Part shown: piece by piece, positions 60,089 through 64,000 of the stretch | Layout of the letters: the number at the start of each line of letters is the position of its first letter | Position numbering within the stretch: position 1 is the stretch's first letter | Assembly (NCBI GenBank): GCA_963969495.1 | Contig: OZ018321.1 | Coordinates: 138,036,685-138,100,684 of the forward strand | Reading direction: 5' to 3' | Length of the DNA: 64,000 nucleotides | Source of the DNA: Ceratothoa steindachneri | Lineage: Eukaryota > Arthropoda > Malacostraca > Isopoda > Cymothoidae | Notes under the pieces: generated by a model | What the model saw: only the letters and a program-made list of their open reading frames with translations | Told to the model about the DNA's origin: nothing | Databases searched by the model: none | Program-made: the position numbers and the translations under genes

Positions 60089-60091
60089 ATA

Positions 60092-62486
<2,395 letters not shown>

Positions 62487-62506
62487 CTCGAGGGTCAAGA
62501 GTGAGC

Positions 62507-64000
62507 CTACATTTTGATTTCATATAATTTAAATGATGAGCATTCATCCTGCCACAACTGAAAAATATATTCCCTTATAGAGGGAAAGGAATCTCGATCA
62601 GGCAATGCAGAGTTATCTGGGGGCACAGAGTAGGCTGAACGGGCAAGCTGATCAGCCCTCTCATTGCCCAGGACCCCTACATACCCGGGGACACAACAAA
62701 ATATAACTCGATTTAGGGACGTATTCTGGACTAGCCAGTAGCAAGTTTCTGTGACTAAGGGATGGGAAGTATTAAAAGAGTGAATTGTATGTAAAACATT
62801 CTTAGAGTCGGAGAAAATGACAAAATCTTTGAAAGGTAAAGTTTGGATCAATCTAAAAGCAAAAAGAATGGCTGATAGTTCAGCGGTAAAAATAGAAGAT
62901 GCTGGCGGCAATGAGAAAATTAACAACTCTCCTGAGTAGGTGGCTGTGGCACCCACGCCACGGTCTGATTTGGAACCATCCGTGTATATCGGGCAGTGTT
63001 GTATATGTGAGGTTGCATGCTTGAGGAACAGGCTCTTAAGGGAGCAAGGGTCCACGGACCACTTGCTAAGGCTCCACATGCTGGCAAAAACTGTGGGAGG
63101 TGGAGCACACCCAACTAGGGGTCAGCGACGAGGGAATGGCAAAGACCCTTAGAACACTCAGGTTGGAGAGATGATCTCCAATCTGTAGCCTCAGGGGGTG
63201 GAATAGCTATACACGCATCTGTAAACCTCTGATACAGGGGCCTGCTCTACACATAAGAAATTTCGCATGCAGATTTGGAGTCGATGATAGGGCAAGGGGA
63301 GCACCCCACCCTCACACTATAGGCTGTTAACGGGATAACTGCAAAAGGCTCCACTGGACCACAGTATTTGACGATCACTGCCCCACGACATGTGAGAGTG
63401 GACTTTCAAAATGTCTAAACCTCGCAGACACCCCGTTCAAAGACGGTGTAGGTGTGGTAACCAGGATAATTTGGTATCAAGAGTTACGCCCAGAAACCGA
63501 AACTCAGAAACGAACTCTATCTCTACACCTCATAGAGAGATAGGTGGCGGAACAAGAGCCCCTCTACCCCGGTGGAAATACATTGCCTTAGATTTGCTCG
63601 CGGAAAAGCGGAATCCCCTAAGCTGTGCACTTTTCCAGACCGCATCGACTGCCAGTTGCAGCCGATGTGCTGCTGATGGAAGGCGAGGCAAGGAATAGTA
63701 TAGTGCCAAGTCATCGACGAAATGGGTCGCAGATACACCCTCTGGGAGAGAGGAAATGATATCACTGATCGCGATTAAGAAACATAAAACACTTAAAACG
63801 CTACCATGGGGAACTCCCTCCTCTTGGGGTTGCAAGTCAGAGTAGGTGTCTCCAACACGAACCATAAAGGATCGAGATGCTAACATGCTTTGAATAAAAA
63901 AAGGTAAAATATCTCTCATACCCCAAACGTATAGCTGCTTCAAGACGCCGTATATCTATGTTGTATCATACGCTTTCTCAATGTCCAAAAAATATGGCCA
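62507..64000 (-). pseudogene. I-like LINE fragment: RT and RNase H, runs off the window
   Basis: On the minus strand at the window edge it reads FLDIEKAYDTT, a stop, then YGVLKQLY. 63943-63530 is open with FMVRVGDTYSDLQPQEEGVP, HGSVLSVLCFLIAISDI and the catalytic THFVDDLALYY. The thumb (63100-63530) is broken. 63079-62507 is an open RNase H: CPIYTDGSKSDRGVGATATY, FTAELSAILFAF, VIFSDSKNVLHTI and CCVPGYVGVLGNERADQLA. The arrangement equals the intact element at 8826-15041, but the sequence belongs to another family (PHG for PQG in RT). The frame stops at 62507 next to (TA)n, short of the usual C-terminal Cys-His block. Confidence 0.87.

Overview
This window looks like repeat-rich nuclear DNA from an invertebrate, most likely an arthropod and possibly a decapod crustacean. 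I infer that from several LINE families (CR1-like, I-like), Gypsy, Penelope-like, mariner and hAT remnants, long (TA)n tracts, AT-rich spacers and intron signals. I see no rRNA, CRISPR array, bacterial operon or ordinary single-copy host gene. Nearly everything recognisable is transposable-element DNA, much of it nested. Family names such as CR1-A/B/C, R and T are my own labels.

Layout. 1-4.7 kb: CR1 3' scraps, a broken copy (X1) of a multi-copy uncharacterised metazoan gene family, and a hammerhead-like motif. 4.7-8.4 kb: a Gypsy solo LTR, a decayed CR1-A LINE and a Gypsy pol fragment. 8.6-15.6 kb: a complete GC-rich I-like LINE with one intact 2071-codon frame and a 15-bp target duplication. 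15.75-21.7 kb: a DD34D mariner split by a nearly full-length CR1-C LINE. 21.7-29.2 kb: two copies of an unclassified repeat R, two copies of a foldback DNA transposon T with 8-bp target duplications, and three CR1-B pieces. 29.2-34.7 kb: hAT, LINE and Gypsy fragments with (TA)n. 34.7-45.7 kb: a CR1-A LINE interrupted by a complete, apparently intact Gypsy element with 852-bp LTRs. 45.7-52.3 kb: more CR1-A copies, one pair head to head. 52.3-54.7 kb: a CCAAT/TATA promoter-like segment and a decayed Penelope-like element. 54.9-59.7 kb: a second gene-X copy (X2) cut by two LTR-like insertions, one holding a further insertion. 60.1-61.4 kb: a decayed Tc1/mariner-superfamily transposon. 61.4-62.5 kb: three 245-bp direct repeats and an inverted copy between (TA)n tracts. 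62.5-64 kb: the end of another I-like LINE.

The elements date each other. R copy 2 (23.1-23.7 kb) is an uninterrupted version of R copy 1, so it shows the exact pre-insertion sites of both the I-like LINE and the mariner. CR1-C then landed inside the mariner, and a CR1-B landed inside T copy 1.

The most notable system is the Gypsy element. Its pol frame carries two separate retropepsin-like domains, one before RT and one between RNase H and integrase. A canonical GGGAAAC slippery heptamer directly precedes the gag stop, with pol in the -1 frame. A second, decayed copy of the RNase H to second-protease region at 7.5-8.4 kb argues that the domain order is a family trait. All calls come from reading the sequence; no database search was run.
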